From Ectocarpus siliculosus (taxonomy: Eukaryota > Sar > Phaeophyceae > Ectocarpales > Ectocarpaceae), in assembly GCA_000310025.1 (NCBI GenBank), contig FN649736.1, positions 4,463,740-4,527,739 on the forward strand: a DNA stretch of 64,000 nucleotides, in the 5' to 3' direction. Made by a program: the position numbers and the translations under genes. Below the pieces are notes generated by a model. The model searched no databases. It saw nothing but the letters and a program-made list of their open reading frames with translations, and was not told the DNA's origin. Below are positions 37,487 through 49,324 of the stretch, piece by piece. How positions within the stretch are numbered: the stretch's first letter is position 1; the number at the start of each line of letters is the position of its first letter.

Positions 37487-38809
37487 CTACCTACGCCTCC
37501 ACGCTGGCCGACCCACTTTGAGCTCTTCTGCGTCGCCCTTGCCCTTGCTCCACGCACTGACGTCGCCACAGAAGTCGTTCTGGTCGATGGTTTCGGGGGT
37601 GGTGTAGTACGTGGCTGCATGGAGTGGGCAGGCAAACGCTGCATGCGCGGTAGATAGGTAGAGGACCGAGCTGTGAGGAGAAATGATTGCACGTACGAAG
37701 AGAACCAGAACACATGGATGCAGCTGAGGCCCCTTCGGAGGAGTGGCAGTGTTCAGAATGATATTCTTTGGTAGGAAGAACCGGAGGGAGGGTCGTGGAA
37801 TGAGTCTCACGAGGTATCGCCCATGGATGTGCTTGTGTTTTAAACGCAGTCGTGTGTGTTGTACCGTCATGCGGAGGCCAAACGGAAGAATCGTTCGTAC
37901 AGCGACGTGGATTATGATGTCGTATCGCAGACAGGCGGGGGGGGCAGGAGAAGCATGTGTGCGGCGCTCGTAGTGATGGACTCTATTCGTAAGGTTCCTT
38001 GTACGAGCAGCACAAGCAACGACTTAGCTGGACACTTGCGTGGCTTTCGGCCAATGACCATAGCATCATTCGGGAGAGAGAGACAGAGCTGACTTACGAC
38101 AATCGAGAAGGCTGTGCAACTGAATGCTGACAGTGCGCCGACTAGTTCGAGTAACGAACAAACAAGCAAGAGCGGCGACAACGAAATCAATGCAGATGAA
38201 ACCTGTGTGGTTTCCGGGTCTAAACCATTTTCAAGTAGAACGCCTGCCTTTCGACACGCAACACCAACTGAGAGACAGCTTGGTCGCTTACCGTCAAGAT
38301 TCATGGGGAACAGGCCGAGTCCGACTACATAGGCGACGGCCTGAGCGGCGAAGCCGGCGAGGGCGTTGACGTTGTTGGTGGAAGTCGAACTCATCGCCAC
38401 TTTGGACAGCACGAAAAACGGAGGACGGGGATCGTAACGGTCGCCATGAATCAAACAGTAGACCTTTTCGTGTTGGCCAAAAAACACTGCTGCGGAGTTT
38501 CAAAGAGTTGAAAGCGCGGGGTCCAAGCAAGATTCCTCGTCAACATGGTCAGGGGGAAGGACCGTTAGAATTGCACAGTTGCTGTTCGCTCCATCTACAG
38601 CTTTCGTACCTCCTAGACGCGTTCCTTCAATCACTCCCTGGAGTTCCATGAAAAGAATAGCGAACTTTACTCCCCAACACGCGTTCGATGAGCTCTTGCC
38701 TCGTTAAGCCCCTCACCTGAATGCAGATTCTGAGGTGGACGAGAGCGAAGAAGTTGTTGATCGCGTAGGCGGCGTAGACGATGGCAATCATAGAAGCTGC
38801 GGAACGGTT
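37487..38809 (-). CDS. 3' exons of an unrecognised membrane protein
   Basis: Minus-strand exons 38809-38671 (or ending at 38717), 38399-38292, 38202-38098 and 37614-37487 have GT/AG borders. The last three close in phase to a stop. The first joins them only if it uses the GTAAAG donor at 38670, not the stronger GTGAGG at 38716. The 159-residue piece has three to four hydrophobic stretches: SMIAIVYAAYAINNFFALVH, ALAGFAAQAVAYVVGLGLF and FICIDFVVAALACLFVT. A charged tail follows. No start codon is found nearby. It could continue the exons at 48137-47183, because the phases match. A faint resemblance of its end (LFPMNLD then TTPE) to the gene at 117-3639 may be chance. Confidence 0.42.
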
Positions 38810-40141
38810 CTGTTTCCGGGAAAAACAACACGACGAATTAACGGCATGAGGCGACGAAAAGGAGAAAATAACAACATGTTTCAACACCAGTTGTGTTTTT
38901 GGGCTGTAAACAACCTTGAGAAGGATCAGGAGTCAGAGATCCGCACGTAAATGAAACGCTGAAAAATCGCAGAGGAGAGAGGTCCCCATTTGCTTTGATT
39001 TGGTTCAAGGGCGTTCAAAAAACGTTTTTCCCTACACCTCATCCCTCCACGCCCCACCCCCTCCCTCGGAGGGCCGCGAAAAAAGTTGCTTTGTTTCGTG
39101 ACACATCTTTTGTACATCCGTTCTTGGCTTCCTTCCTCTCGATTGCGTGTGCTTGCGTGTGCTGGTATTTACGGCACGTGCACGAAGGGCCTTGTTAGTA
39201 GTTTGATGAGTTTGAGATTGCAATGGTAGGTACATCTGGCGCCGGAAGAAGTAGATTGCTACCTCGTATAATAGCTTTGATAGGCTGGGCACACTTCTTT
39301 TACGTAGTTAGGTGGTTTTCGAGCTTCGAAGTTCAGTTCTTGGGGACAACCCCCCAAGCTACAAGTAACTTAGCTTCGGCTTCTCAATGCTTCTGCGACA
39401 AGTCCACGAATTTTGACGTTGGACGAATATGGCGAAATAACACGAACGAACGACACAAACACCAGACATCAAAACCATGCGTCGAAACATCATCAATCCA
39501 AGCTTACACTCATGCCGGCAAAATACCGGAGAGGGGCTGGCGATGAGCCTACGGCGGTGGCCTCACCTGCGTGTATCACCCGTACACGTTGAAATTTGTT
39601 GTGCGTTGTACTTATTCACTTCCCCAAGCCCCTCCACCCCCCTCAATAATACTTCGTAAGTACTAAACAGCCGCTTCTTGGAGCACCTCCGCGTCTAGCG
39701 CTTACACCCTCCCTCCTCGTCCCCCCTCCCCCCACCCAGCCCCCCTCCTCCTTGGCTGTGGTGCACGCTAGTAAGCTCAAAGGCTACGTGGATCGTACTA
39801 CCCCCGTGCATGAATTGCCCCTCCTATATAGATTTTAGTATAGGGTTATTTTATATAGGAAATTGTGGGGGGGATGGGGTCTTCGTACCCCCCCCCCTAT
39901 AGCCTACAGGATTTAGTTGGGCTCGAGGGCTTGATTTATATCGGAAATTGTATGGCTTTGGGGGGGGGAGGTGGGGCTTTCGTACCCTCCCCCCCGCCCC
40001 GCCCCTCCCCTCGGTGTTTGCCATCGGGATTGGGTTTTCGTCGCTTGGCAACCACGTTGTAAAACAAGCCGATCACTTCATGAGCTCGGCAACCAGGTTA
40101 CCGCTTAATTGTTTTTCCTCTGTTTTTCGTTTTTTGCGGTA
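38810..40141. other. No gene recognised
   Basis: Holds two related G/C-run repeats at about 39836-39905 and 39930-40005 (GGAAATTGT, then G-run, CTTCGTACC or CTTTCGTACC, C-run), each able to form a hairpin. Confidence 0.45.
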
Positions 40142-41372
40142 CAGTGGGGGCCCCGGTTTAGTAACCCCCTGTTTAGCGACCCCCTGTTTAGCGACATGTC
40201 CTGTTTAGCGACCTCAAAATCTCGTGACACCGCTGCACCCCGGTTTAGCGTTTAAACCGGTCGAACCCTCAATAGCGACTTATTAGGCTGTTTTCGGCGG
40301 GCAACAGCAACCATCTGTTCAAGTTTTGGAGAGACCCCGCGCTCCTCCACACTCAATGACACAACACCGCGGGACACGTACACACACGCGACATGCCGTG
40401 CGCCGATGGGGAGTTGTGCAAACAGCCGAATGTGGAACTGTGGGCACCCCAGGGGCATGTTTGCCATGGCATCGAGATGCACCGCACCTGCCACGAGTGT
40501 GCATCCACGAATACGCAGGCTTCCCCACTAGTCTCGAATCCACCCAAACGCAAAGAAAGATAGAGGTAGATGACACGGGGGAAGTTGGACTGCGGGGGGT
40601 GGGGAAGTGATGGCGCCGCTGCCCTACTCGGAGTTTTCGTCGCATTGTGGATCATTGGAGCAGTACGCGGAGTCGTGTGGATTAAGCGAGGCAGCGTCCT
40701 ATTTCGCAAGGCAAAGATAGATGCTGTTCATCGAAGCACACTCCGCGAAACAAGCGCCACAGACGGACATCAGAGAAACGTTTATTTAGTGCAACATGAT
40801 CGGTAGACGCGAGAGTAGCAGAATGAAGTCACTAGCAGCGCGACGTTCTTTGCTGCTTGGGCGTTTTATTTTTGTTTTTTGGGGGACGTTGCCATGACTT
40901 TTTCCCCTTTCCCGCCTTTGTTTTTTCATAAATCGCAGATCGGGCCTCTACGTGTTTATTTTGTGTTGTTCTATGCACATGAAGGGGCATATTGTTTAGC
41001 ATGCGGGAAAACAAAAATACACAAGGCACCCTCCATACACTTGTTGTTGAGACATTTCCTACCAACTTCGGAGGGTACAACAAGCTTTCTGGCTGATTGG
41101 AATGCGCACCGTAAAGGAACTATTCCCCGGTTGTCCACCCTTAGACTAGGTGTTTCTTTTTACCTCTATGTTCATGTGACTGCTGCAATGCGACGCATAC
41201 ATGACCCGGTCAAGAAGATTTCTGCAACACGGCCTTTTGTCCCACGAAATGGCACTTTTTCCCGGTTCAGCGACCGCTAGTCGCTATTGAGGCTCCCGGT
41301 TTAGCGACATGCCCTGAATAGAGAACATATTTCTTCATGACACTAGGGGTCGCTAAACCGGACCCCCCACCG
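40142..41372. mobile_element. TA-flanked element with GTTTAGCGAC subterminal repeats
   Basis: Starts CAGTGGGGGCCCCGGTTTAG and ends with the inverted CGGTGGGGGGTCCGGTTTAG. TA lies at 40140-40141 and 41373-41374. Four to five GTTTAGCGAC motifs follow the left end, and inverted ones precede the right end. CCTCAATAGCGAC also occurs inverted about 110-130 bp in from each end. Ends beginning CAGTG and TA targets fit pogo/Tigger-type transposons. No transposase is present. Confidence 0.75.
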
Positions 41373-41673
41373 TAACCATAATGGTGGTCGAGTAGATTAT
41401 GTTGTGCGGGGTCGAGAAACCTCACCCCGCGCAAAGGGGATGATCGCACCACGTTGTGTTGAAGTGGTCAACCACCCTCGAGGCAGTTACACAGTGCTTG
41501 TGGCTGTCTCTGGAAGTGATAGCACCAGAAAATAAATCGAGTCATACGCAGCTGCCACCCGTACGCAAGGAAGTAAGCACAAGATGCCGAACACCCTTAG
41601 CAGGATGCAGCGCACCCTTCATGCGACTCACCGAATACCTCATGGCGCTTCACGCTTGGTGATGTGAGAGCCT

Positions 41674-41776
41674 GGTCCGGTGAGAACCCGACGTGCTCCG
41701 TCCCGGCTGTGTAGGGATGCGAGGTCAATGGTCTAACCGCTAAATGCATGCAAACCATAAGAGTACGCCCCCCTCC
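41674..41776 (+). mobile_element. LINE 3' tail with C-rich end, copy 3
   Basis: Matches the last ~100 bp of the copies at 25501-25885 and 34290-36105: GTGAGAAC, GCTCCGTC, GGTCAATGGTCTAACCGCTAA and CATAAGAGTAC, followed by a C-rich run. Confidence 0.7.
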
Positions 41777-42619
41777 CCAAGGAGAGGTCCAAAATAAAGT
41801 TTTGGGGGTGAGGTGATGTTTTTTTTTGTGCGCCCTTGGTTGATTGTAGAGAGAAAACAAGAATACATCACCGAGCTGATGATAGCTGATTTTTACCAAC
41901 GCCAGGTCGTGTGTTACGTTTACATCTCCCCGGCCTCACCATGTTAAAACGTTAAAATAGCTCATACGACGCTCGTACTTCGCTCACCTTGGCGTGCCTG
42001 AGTACACTTCGTGCGTAAACCGGCTGGGAATCAGTGTGAGCAGGGTGGGCTGCGCGTACTTGCATCCGTTGTCTCTCCTTGATGATCTGCATTTATTTCT
42101 CGTACGGTCTGGCAAATAGTGTTATAGCAGCTTGCTGACGACCGCTGTGCTGATGATGTCGTCCGTATACGTCACACGAACGGCATCAACTTCAACCCGT
42201 TTGCACATATCAACAGATAGATATGGATGCATGCGATAGATAGAACGGGTGATAACGTTCACTTTAACGGGCACCATGGTAAAACAGCTAAAAAGAAACT
42301 CAAAATTCTCTCACCTTTGTACGTAGCTGAGTACAGTACGTGCGTAGGCCGGTTCCTGGGGGCTGGGTATCGGCGCGGAATCATACCTTTGTCTGCCCCT
42401 CAATCCAGGTGATTCCCCTCTCTTCTTGTCCGGTGATTGACGATTGACAAGTCTACGTAGTGTTCCAACTTGCTGGAGACCCACAGGTCGACGTACTTGG
42501 TCAAACATTCTCTTCTAGAGAAGCGATTGACACGGAAAAATATTCGATGCACCCATCCATGAGGACGCACAAAAAAAAGCCATGTACCCACACCTTTGTT
42601 TACCGACGGAACCACCCAT

Positions 42620-42740
42620 CCAAGAGCGACCTAAGGCCTCACAACCTAGCACCTATCCACGTCAAAACCAACCTAGCACCTCTATCTATCCCAGCCTACC
42701 AACCTAGGTCGGTCGCATAAACACCAACCTAGCTCCTACA
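42620..42740 (+). repeat. AACCTAGCACC minisatellite, second locus
   Basis: Copies of CAACCTAGCACCTATCCA and variants, like 6270-6400. Both loci are followed by short simple repeats. Confidence 0.55.
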
Positions 42741-42782
42741 TGCGTCCCTGTGTGTGTGTTTTTTGTACTAGCATCGACCGCG

Positions 42783-42783
<1 letters not shown>

Positions 42784-42819
<36 letters not shown>
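42784..42819 (+). repeat. (TG)18 microsatellite
   Basis: Uninterrupted TG dinucleotides, directly after the truncated NEKTS repeat. Confidence 0.95.
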
Positions 42820-44062
42820 CATCATTTTTTCGGATTGACACGCGAAACGGCGTCGAAGGGTTCTCACAGAACAGCCACAAACGATATATATGATAAATTC
42901 AATGTGATCGTTCACCTTTAACGGGCATCGCAATATTTTTCCACATGGGGGCGTGATGAGTAAACACCGGGCGGGTTGTTGACAATGTTGGGATGTAACC
43001 TTTGTGATAGGTGTATCCCTGGCAATGGCCACTGTGTGGTAACAGCGTGCAGAGGCAGAGGCTCACAGAGTGACTATAAAGTACCAGATGATATGGTTGT
43101 ATTGATTGGCGCTTAGTTGGCCGAAAGGTCAGAAGAGAGAAAGGAGAAGAAGAAAGAGAGAAAAGAAGAAGAGTGAGCGAGTGGGGGCGAGCACCACGGG
43201 AGCGAGCTATCCACGGTCATCACGGAAAGGAAATACACACGGGCTATTGCAACGTACCGATCACGGTAATAGACGGTCAACCCGACCTATGACCACGTTG
43301 CTAGATACCCTATAGGACAATGGTCCGATGTACCATACTTCTATGGTTTAATGTGTAACCCGTAGTAGGTGTGTACAATGATCCGATTACTGAATCAACA
43401 TACCGAAGACTATTCCGGTAATTTAATACTCCTTAGGTGAATACCTACTTACTGTTGTTTACAGCAGTAACTCTTATGGCTGACATTGAGTATTCCAACA
43501 GACAACGTTCGTGAAAACGTGAAACGTGCCATGAAGAGACATGTTGAAGTTGTCCCTTCTTCGTAGATGCGGCATGGCCGCCGCCTCTTCGACACCTGCA
43601 GAGGGCAAACAAGCAAGTATCCGACACTTCCATCCCTGTCATGGCCCTATACCCCTAGCACCGCCACCGTACGAACATGTAGTACCCGGACAGCCACGGC
43701 CCATCGAAGCATTTTGTGCAGATTCTGCGTGAAGCCGCCATACCATGTGCGCATATGTCCCGTCAGGGTGGGCTAGTAGTGTATGCAATGGTATTAGGAC
43801 CCATGATGGACTACATTTTATTTTTATTTTTTTGTCTACACTTCAAATCGGCGCTCACAGCTACGTAGTGCTGTTTACTCCAACCCGTGGTCACACAGAA
43901 GAGCCCCTCTCTACCCTCCCCTCCTGCGGTACTTTGCCTTCGTTTTTTTAATGCGAGAAGAGTTCAGCACTCTCTTCCCTCTGTGTACACACGAACTAGC
44001 GCTATCGACTAGGCCAGGAGCGGAAGCGAGAGAAAAACTCACTTTGCAAGAAAAGCTCGCTT

Positions 44063-44133
44063 ACGCCGGGATACGAACCCCTGACCTGACCTCTAGAAGG
44101 TTTCGAGGATACCAACTAGACCACCGGGGCGAC
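44063..44133 (-). pseudogene. tRNA-derived sequence
   Basis: On the minus strand, TGGTCTAGTTGG fits the polymerase III box A and GGTTCGTATCC nearly fits box B, at normal tRNA spacing. The T-stem and acceptor stem pair only partly and the anticodon arm is two bases too long. It is a tRNA pseudogene or a SINE head, not a working tRNA. The opposite strand reads AGIRTPDL...YQLDHRG, a translation typical of tRNA antisense. Confidence 0.5.
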
Positions 44134-45107
44134 CGGCTACGATGGGTGGGAAAATATCTTTTAGAAATATCGTGACCACCGGCTGCCCAGATTCCCGGTA
44201 TCCCAACAAGCAGGTAGCGGTACAATGGTTAACATGGCAGCTTCAAGCGATGTGCACGCGTTCCCCCTTTCTCAGTGTTGCCTGCGAGTGAGCGATAGCC
44301 AGCGACTGTGAGAGAAAGGAAGGCTACGGAAGGGGTCGGACTGAAGCGAAGCGGCTCCAACCTGCACCCAGGGGTCGGGTTAGCTCCACACTGCAATTAA
44401 TTCCGTCACGGGGAACTACCGAGGAGAACACACCGGGAATCTACCCCGCTCGCCCTGGCATCTAACGGAGGAGGATCAGACGGTACTTACGCAGCATGTT
44501 ATCGCGTTCATTAACTCATAGGGGTATATTATATGTGCCTACAAAGAAGAGAGTCAGCTTCCCTTTGTTTGTCGCGCGCTCGTCGCTTCCTCTCTTCTTG
44601 CTGATGACCAACAAACCTCACGCCCTATCGCGTGTCTGTTCACGGTATACAAACGGTCCCGCCCTGACCCTACTACTGTATTGTACATAGTACCAGTCGG
44701 TCCATCCAGTCGATGTAGGACGCCCTCGTCTCCCGCGTTCATACGCATACGACGCCAAGCGGAAGATTCAGAAGAGACGCACAAAAAACCCTAAGCACGA
44801 ACTCTCTGTGAATCATGCAATCCGGACATTGTTGAGAGATGCGTTATATTATATTTTACTGCTCCGGTGTATTTAGAAGATCATCACCAGCAGTACAAGA
44901 AAATAAACAGTTCGGTGAGTTAACTCTTCGAACTGCGGTTGGTTGGGTTATTTAGATTGGTGAATCAGCAGGTCGAATTTGTAGCTTCATGTTTTCTTGT
45001 TCGGAAACTCGATCGGGGTCAAGAGCCCTCGTTCGGCGAATTTATTGATTGTTGTTGCTGTTGTGCCGAAGTTGTTGTTGTTTTGTTGCTGTTGTTTTCT
45101 TCACCAC

Positions 45108-45335
45108 ATACATGGTTCTTTCGCGGGGCGAGTTTTGTTTTTCCGATCGGGCGTCTCGTGTAGCGTCAGTCGGCAATAGTACTGCTGTTGTACCGTGGGT
45201 GAATGCCAGCATGCCTCGCGGCTGAATTGCACGCCAAGTAAGCGACAAACAGGAAGGATAGTTGTTGGGGACATCGTGGGTGGTGTTGCCCATAGAACTA
45301 CCGTGAACCGCGGGAGCACAGTCGAAATCTGTTTC
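45108..45335 (+). repeat. Dispersed repeat, copy 2
   Basis: Same order of conserved words as 21051-21300, without the TATG microsatellite. Confidence 0.6.
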
Positions 45336-45946
45336 TCAGTTCTACGAAAAAACATGAAATGATAAACCCTGTCTTTACTTATGCTGGTCCACGCTTCCTA
45401 CTAATGGATGAGGTAGCCATACCTTCTGCCTACACACGGGCGAGACAGGTAACCATACCCACTGCATTTTACACACACCCACATGTCGGTGATGAAACCT
45501 TAACCACACGCCTCTATCGGCGACCACGTCAGGAGGCAATGATGAGAGAATGTTCTCCCGTGCCTTTTGCATATCTAACGACACGAAATTGCACAATACG
45601 GTAAGAAAATGGTGAGACCACTCCCCCCGTGTGTCCGCACATACTCCGAAATGTGTCGGCACATATGCGATGCGTACCCCGAACATACGCGTACCATACT
45701 GAAAATACGTTTCCAAACTGAGGGAGATTGCATGCCTCACGACTCAAAAGGTGCCACACACAAAACGCCCGACTACCCAACAGTACCTAACACATATCTT
45801 CTGCACCTTCCCAACATAACATATATGAGACACACAAGACAGCTACCAAACTGTTTTGTTGAGCCTGTTACCCGCAGGGGAGATGTCCCTATATGCTGTC
45901 TGGGAAATCGTAGACATACAGGTACTTTCTGACGCTATGAATTCAT

Positions 45947-46023
45947 TGCTAATCTGTCTCAGACTATTTTCTATGAAAGAGATGGATTCATTCGTTGTGT
46001 CATTTTAAGAAAAAAAAAAAAAG
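45947..46023 (+). repeat. Dispersed repeat with oligo(A) end, copy 2
   Basis: Nearly the same as 2571-2643 up to and including the terminal A-run. Confidence 0.55.
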
Positions 46024-46494
46024 TAGCCCAGGGCAACCCCGGCCTCATTTGGAGACCTTTTTTCCTTTTTCCCCACGGAGGGTACATATATATGTATGCG
46101 TGGGATCGCGTACGATGATAGTAGGAGGAGCACAAAATGTGCCGGGGTCGGGCGCGCAGGTTTTCATCTATTTTGACTCTCGTGGGGTATAGAAGTGCCT
46201 CAAAGTCAACCATACATATATATACAAGGTCCCCCTTCGGGACGTTGGTGTCAGGCCCCCCGGGGTGACGCAAGTTGGAAAGGGAGTAGTGAAGTCATGG
46301 ATTAAATTTCAAAGTTCGGTAGTGCTCGCCCCCGTACAAAACATCGCATGTGTCATTGGACGGAGGAGATGGAAGGGGTTGGTCGACGTGGCAGGGCTGG
46401 GTGGACTTGGCGATTAACTGGTCCGTGTCCAGTATGGTCGAGTCGGCACGTTTGCAGTCACTGCAGCGCTTTGCAACCTGTAGGAATTGGACGA

Positions 46495-47060
46495 GAAAAA
46501 TGTGGAAGGGAAAAAAGATGCGTCCTGCGTCAGCATTATGTCGTCGCGCAGCAAATATAGTGTTAAGAACAGAACACAGAGGAAATCTGCAAATGATGGT
46601 GTGGAAAAAACAGCTGTCCTGCGTGAGCATAATGGCGTTGGCAGCAGAAAGATCACGAACCATACCGAAGAACATGTGCGTATGCATATTCATTCACGGG
46701 AAGGAACACTGAAAAAATTGGCGTGGAACACGGACAAAAAAGCGTGCACATACACTACGAATGTAAAAAGAAGTGGGTCCTGCGTCAGCTTCAGTGTTTG
46801 CGCAGCAGGAATGACAGGAACACATACATAACGAACACGTATGTATGTGCGCATATTCAGGCTGAAAATAATGGTGTCGAACACCAAAAAAAAGGTGTGG
46901 ACATGCAAGGACATGTAGGATGAAATAAAAAAATGTCTTGCGGCAACACACGTTGTACCGAGCATGTGCGTGCGGATATGTTCGGGCAGGATATCTGGTG
47001 TTGTGTTGGGCAGGAAAGGACAGTGGAACACATGCCTAACATGGCAGTGCGCATACTAAC
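46495..47060 (+). repeat. Degenerate ~159-bp tandem repeat
   Basis: TCCTGCGTCAGCAT-like words recur near 46522, 46617, 46777 and 46935, each followed by CAGCA, AGAAC and ACATGTGCG words. Spacing is about 95, 160 and 158 bp. Confidence 0.55.
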
Positions 47061-47182
47061 GGGCAGGAACATCAATAATGATTGGTGTCGTGTTGTGTTG
47101 GTCAGGCAGACAGAAGGGGGTAGGGAATGGAAACATATGAATAGGTAGATAGTTTTGTGAAACAGAAAATAAAAGGACTCAC

Positions 47183-48137
47183 GTCGTCCTCGCCGGCAAG
47201 CCTAACGTTGACCGGGGCGCCCTCCTCCTTGAGGATGATGCAGGCGTCCTCGTTGAGGCACCAGTTTATGTAACACGCCGGGCGTTCCACGTCTGTTTGA
47301 TCACAAAAAGGGAAGGCGATGAACACATACATACATACATGGATGAGCAGCGTATCGTTGAAGTAGATCTGTTCTCTGAGTCATTCAACAGCGCAAGGAG
47401 GGGCAAAGTTGGTGCGAAAGCCTTACACAGCACAAAAAATTTTGCAAGGTTGCTTGGTTGTTGTGTGATCTTCTTGTGACAGGAATAGATCAGGAATGAA
47501 TCGAGTCAGTTCATACAACGTGGGCATGATTCATACCTCATCACGAAGAGCGCCGAAATATGATGAGAAGAGCGCCGAATGCTGTGTGGTGTAAACAACT
47601 TTGTATGCACATGGTAGCGTCGGCCAAAAATATGAATCGCGTTCATACAAACGACCACGGGCATCAACGCGCGAAGTCCAAGCCGTGAAGGAAGATCATT
47701 CGTTGTACTACTGCTGTAGATATGCGAAAGCTCTCACCTGGGGTGGTGTATGCCCACACCACTTCGCCGACCTCGAACTCGGAGGCGCAGAGCCAGCAGA
47801 CCTTTCCGGGGTACTTGATCAAAAGGCGCGCAGGTACCGGCGCTAAAGTTCCTGCAGGCGTGGTACAGTAGTCGGCCCTGTCTTTGTGGATATTTTCCTT
47901 TAAGAAGAGGTTGGTGTTGCAACCGGTGCCTGGGCAGAGGTGTTGCAGCTCGCGGTCGGCCGGGACTTGTTCGGGCGAGCCGGCGGCGGCGGCGGCGGCG
48001 GCAGCAGCAGATGAGCCGGCTCCGCTCGCGGGCGGCGGCGTAGAAGCAGCCGGAGAAGCAGCCGGCGGAGAGGATCCGGCGGTGGAGGACGATGCGTTGG
48101 TAGCGGCGCTGGAGGCTTGGCGGCTTTGGCGAGGCAT
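47183..48137 (-). CDS. 5' exons of an unrecognised Cys-rich protein
   Basis: Exon 48137-47738 starts with ATG and ends at a GTGAGAG donor in phase 1. Exon 47292-47183 follows an ACAG acceptor and ends at GTGAGT in phase 0. The first ~55 residues are Ser/Pro/Ala-rich with a run of nine Ala. A Cys/His-rich part follows (LCPGTGC, NIHKDRADYC, CWLC, then CYINWC and NEDAC), suggesting a small metal-binding or disulfide domain. The family is not recognised. No further exon is found close by. The next phase-0 acceptor with a protein-like exon is at 38809, 8.4 kb away, so the two groups may be one gene. Without that, the gene is 3'-truncated. Confidence 0.45.
47981..48010 (-). repeat. Trinucleotide repeat coding poly-Ala
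   Basis: GGC and GCA triplets on the plus strand encode alanines on the minus strand, within the exon starting at 48137. Confidence 0.9.
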
Positions 48138-49004
48138 GGATGTACGGTGGAAGCTGCTCTGGCGGTGTGAGCTGTGATTTGTGATGAGAGGGGAGTAGAT
48201 GGGAGGAGGGCCATCGTGAGAGCGAGTGCGGGCAGCTTAATATTTGCATGCCACGGCGGATTTTTGCTTTTGGAACTGATTTTTCTTTTTTCGTGTTGAA
48301 TCGGACTTTCGCCTGTACATGAATATAGACAACACATTGTTCTGCACATGACCAGCCCCAGAAGGAGTACTGATGCAGATGCATACACCGCACCGTAATG
48401 TACGAATAAGTGTTGTTGCTGTGGCGTATCCATCCGTGCAGGGAGCGCGCAGCTGATGCAGTGATGGCTCGCCAGTGATGGCCCGCATCCTTCAGGAGAA
48501 AATCGGAGATTTGACTTATTATGAAGAAAAGATCCAAAAAATTATTTGATTGGTATGGCGTGTTCCAATCAACCATGAAATATGAATTACTGCTGTAGGT
48601 CTGTGAACATGTATCTTCCACACAATACATTTGCAAACCGGAGGTGAGAGTTCAAAGCAGAGTCGCGGCCCCGAAGCTGTACGCATGGGCGTACAGTACA
48701 CAGTGTAAAGGCTGTTATGATGGTATGCAACAGAGAAGTTCAAGGAATTGGTTCGGGAGGCATTGTCGTCGCGGAACGCGTCCCCTGGGTTTTGAGCCAA
48801 TTTTCGCAACTTTGACGGTTAACTCCACGCGCCACGGAGGTCGTCCGAGCTCCGGACACGGGCGTAAATGTACCGACGGGCCTCCTGCGTGCCCCTGAGA
48901 AAAAACCGCGAGAAAAGACTCGCTGGGGCGAGAGAAAGAAGTGCCGAGGCATGAAAAGTGACCAAATCTTACAGGTACATATGAGAACAATTAAGTCCGC
49001 GTTA
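48138..49004. other. No gene recognised
   Basis: Upstream of the Cys-rich gene. No clear promoter motif was found. Confidence 0.4.
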
Positions 49005-49324
49005 CAGTAGGGGGCCCTATATAGTGCAGGGGTCTGTCGAGAGGCTTTACCTGCACTATAGCGGGCACCTGCACTACTGATAAGGGTGCCCTCGATAGTG
49101 CAGGTTCGGCACTATTGGGGGTTTGAATATCCCTCAATAGTGCATAACCTGCACAATTGAGGCACTCTTTGACTTCACGGTGTGGGTGTGGCGTTCACAC
49201 TTTGCGGGGCCAACGGAGTACGAAATGGATCGAGATTGTGTCTGGGTCCGAGGGGGTAAGAGGAAGAGGTAGAGAGAGCTTGTGGGTGGGTGGGTGCGTG
49301 GACGAAGCTATGTCTCAGTCCTCG

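Larger units (their letters stand above)
41777..44062. other. No gene recognised, several simple repeats
   Basis: Contains the AACCTAGCACC minisatellite (42620-42740), a truncated NEKTS repeat (42755-42795), a (TG)n tract (42784-42819) and a purine-rich stretch at 43125-43190. Confidence 0.45.
44134..47182. other. No gene recognised, dispersed and tandem repeats
   Basis: Includes the repeats at 45108-45335, 45947-46023 and 46495-47060. The remaining frames show no domain. Confidence 0.45.

Noticed and set aside
117-38809. The genes at 117-3639 and 37487-38809 as recent duplicates
   Set aside because: Only LFPxxLD and TTPE near the ends are shared. Exon lengths and helices otherwise differ, so this may be chance.
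44063-44133. A protein reading AGIRTPDL...YQLDHRGD on the plus strand
   Set aside because: This is the usual false translation of the antisense of a tRNA-like sequence. The minus strand carries box A and box B.
47734-48636. A 300-codon minus-strand frame overlapping the Cys-rich exon
   Set aside because: It runs in another frame over the GC-rich exon, continues through non-coding sequence and has no domain. The frame starting at 48137 has splice sites and Cys/His pairs.
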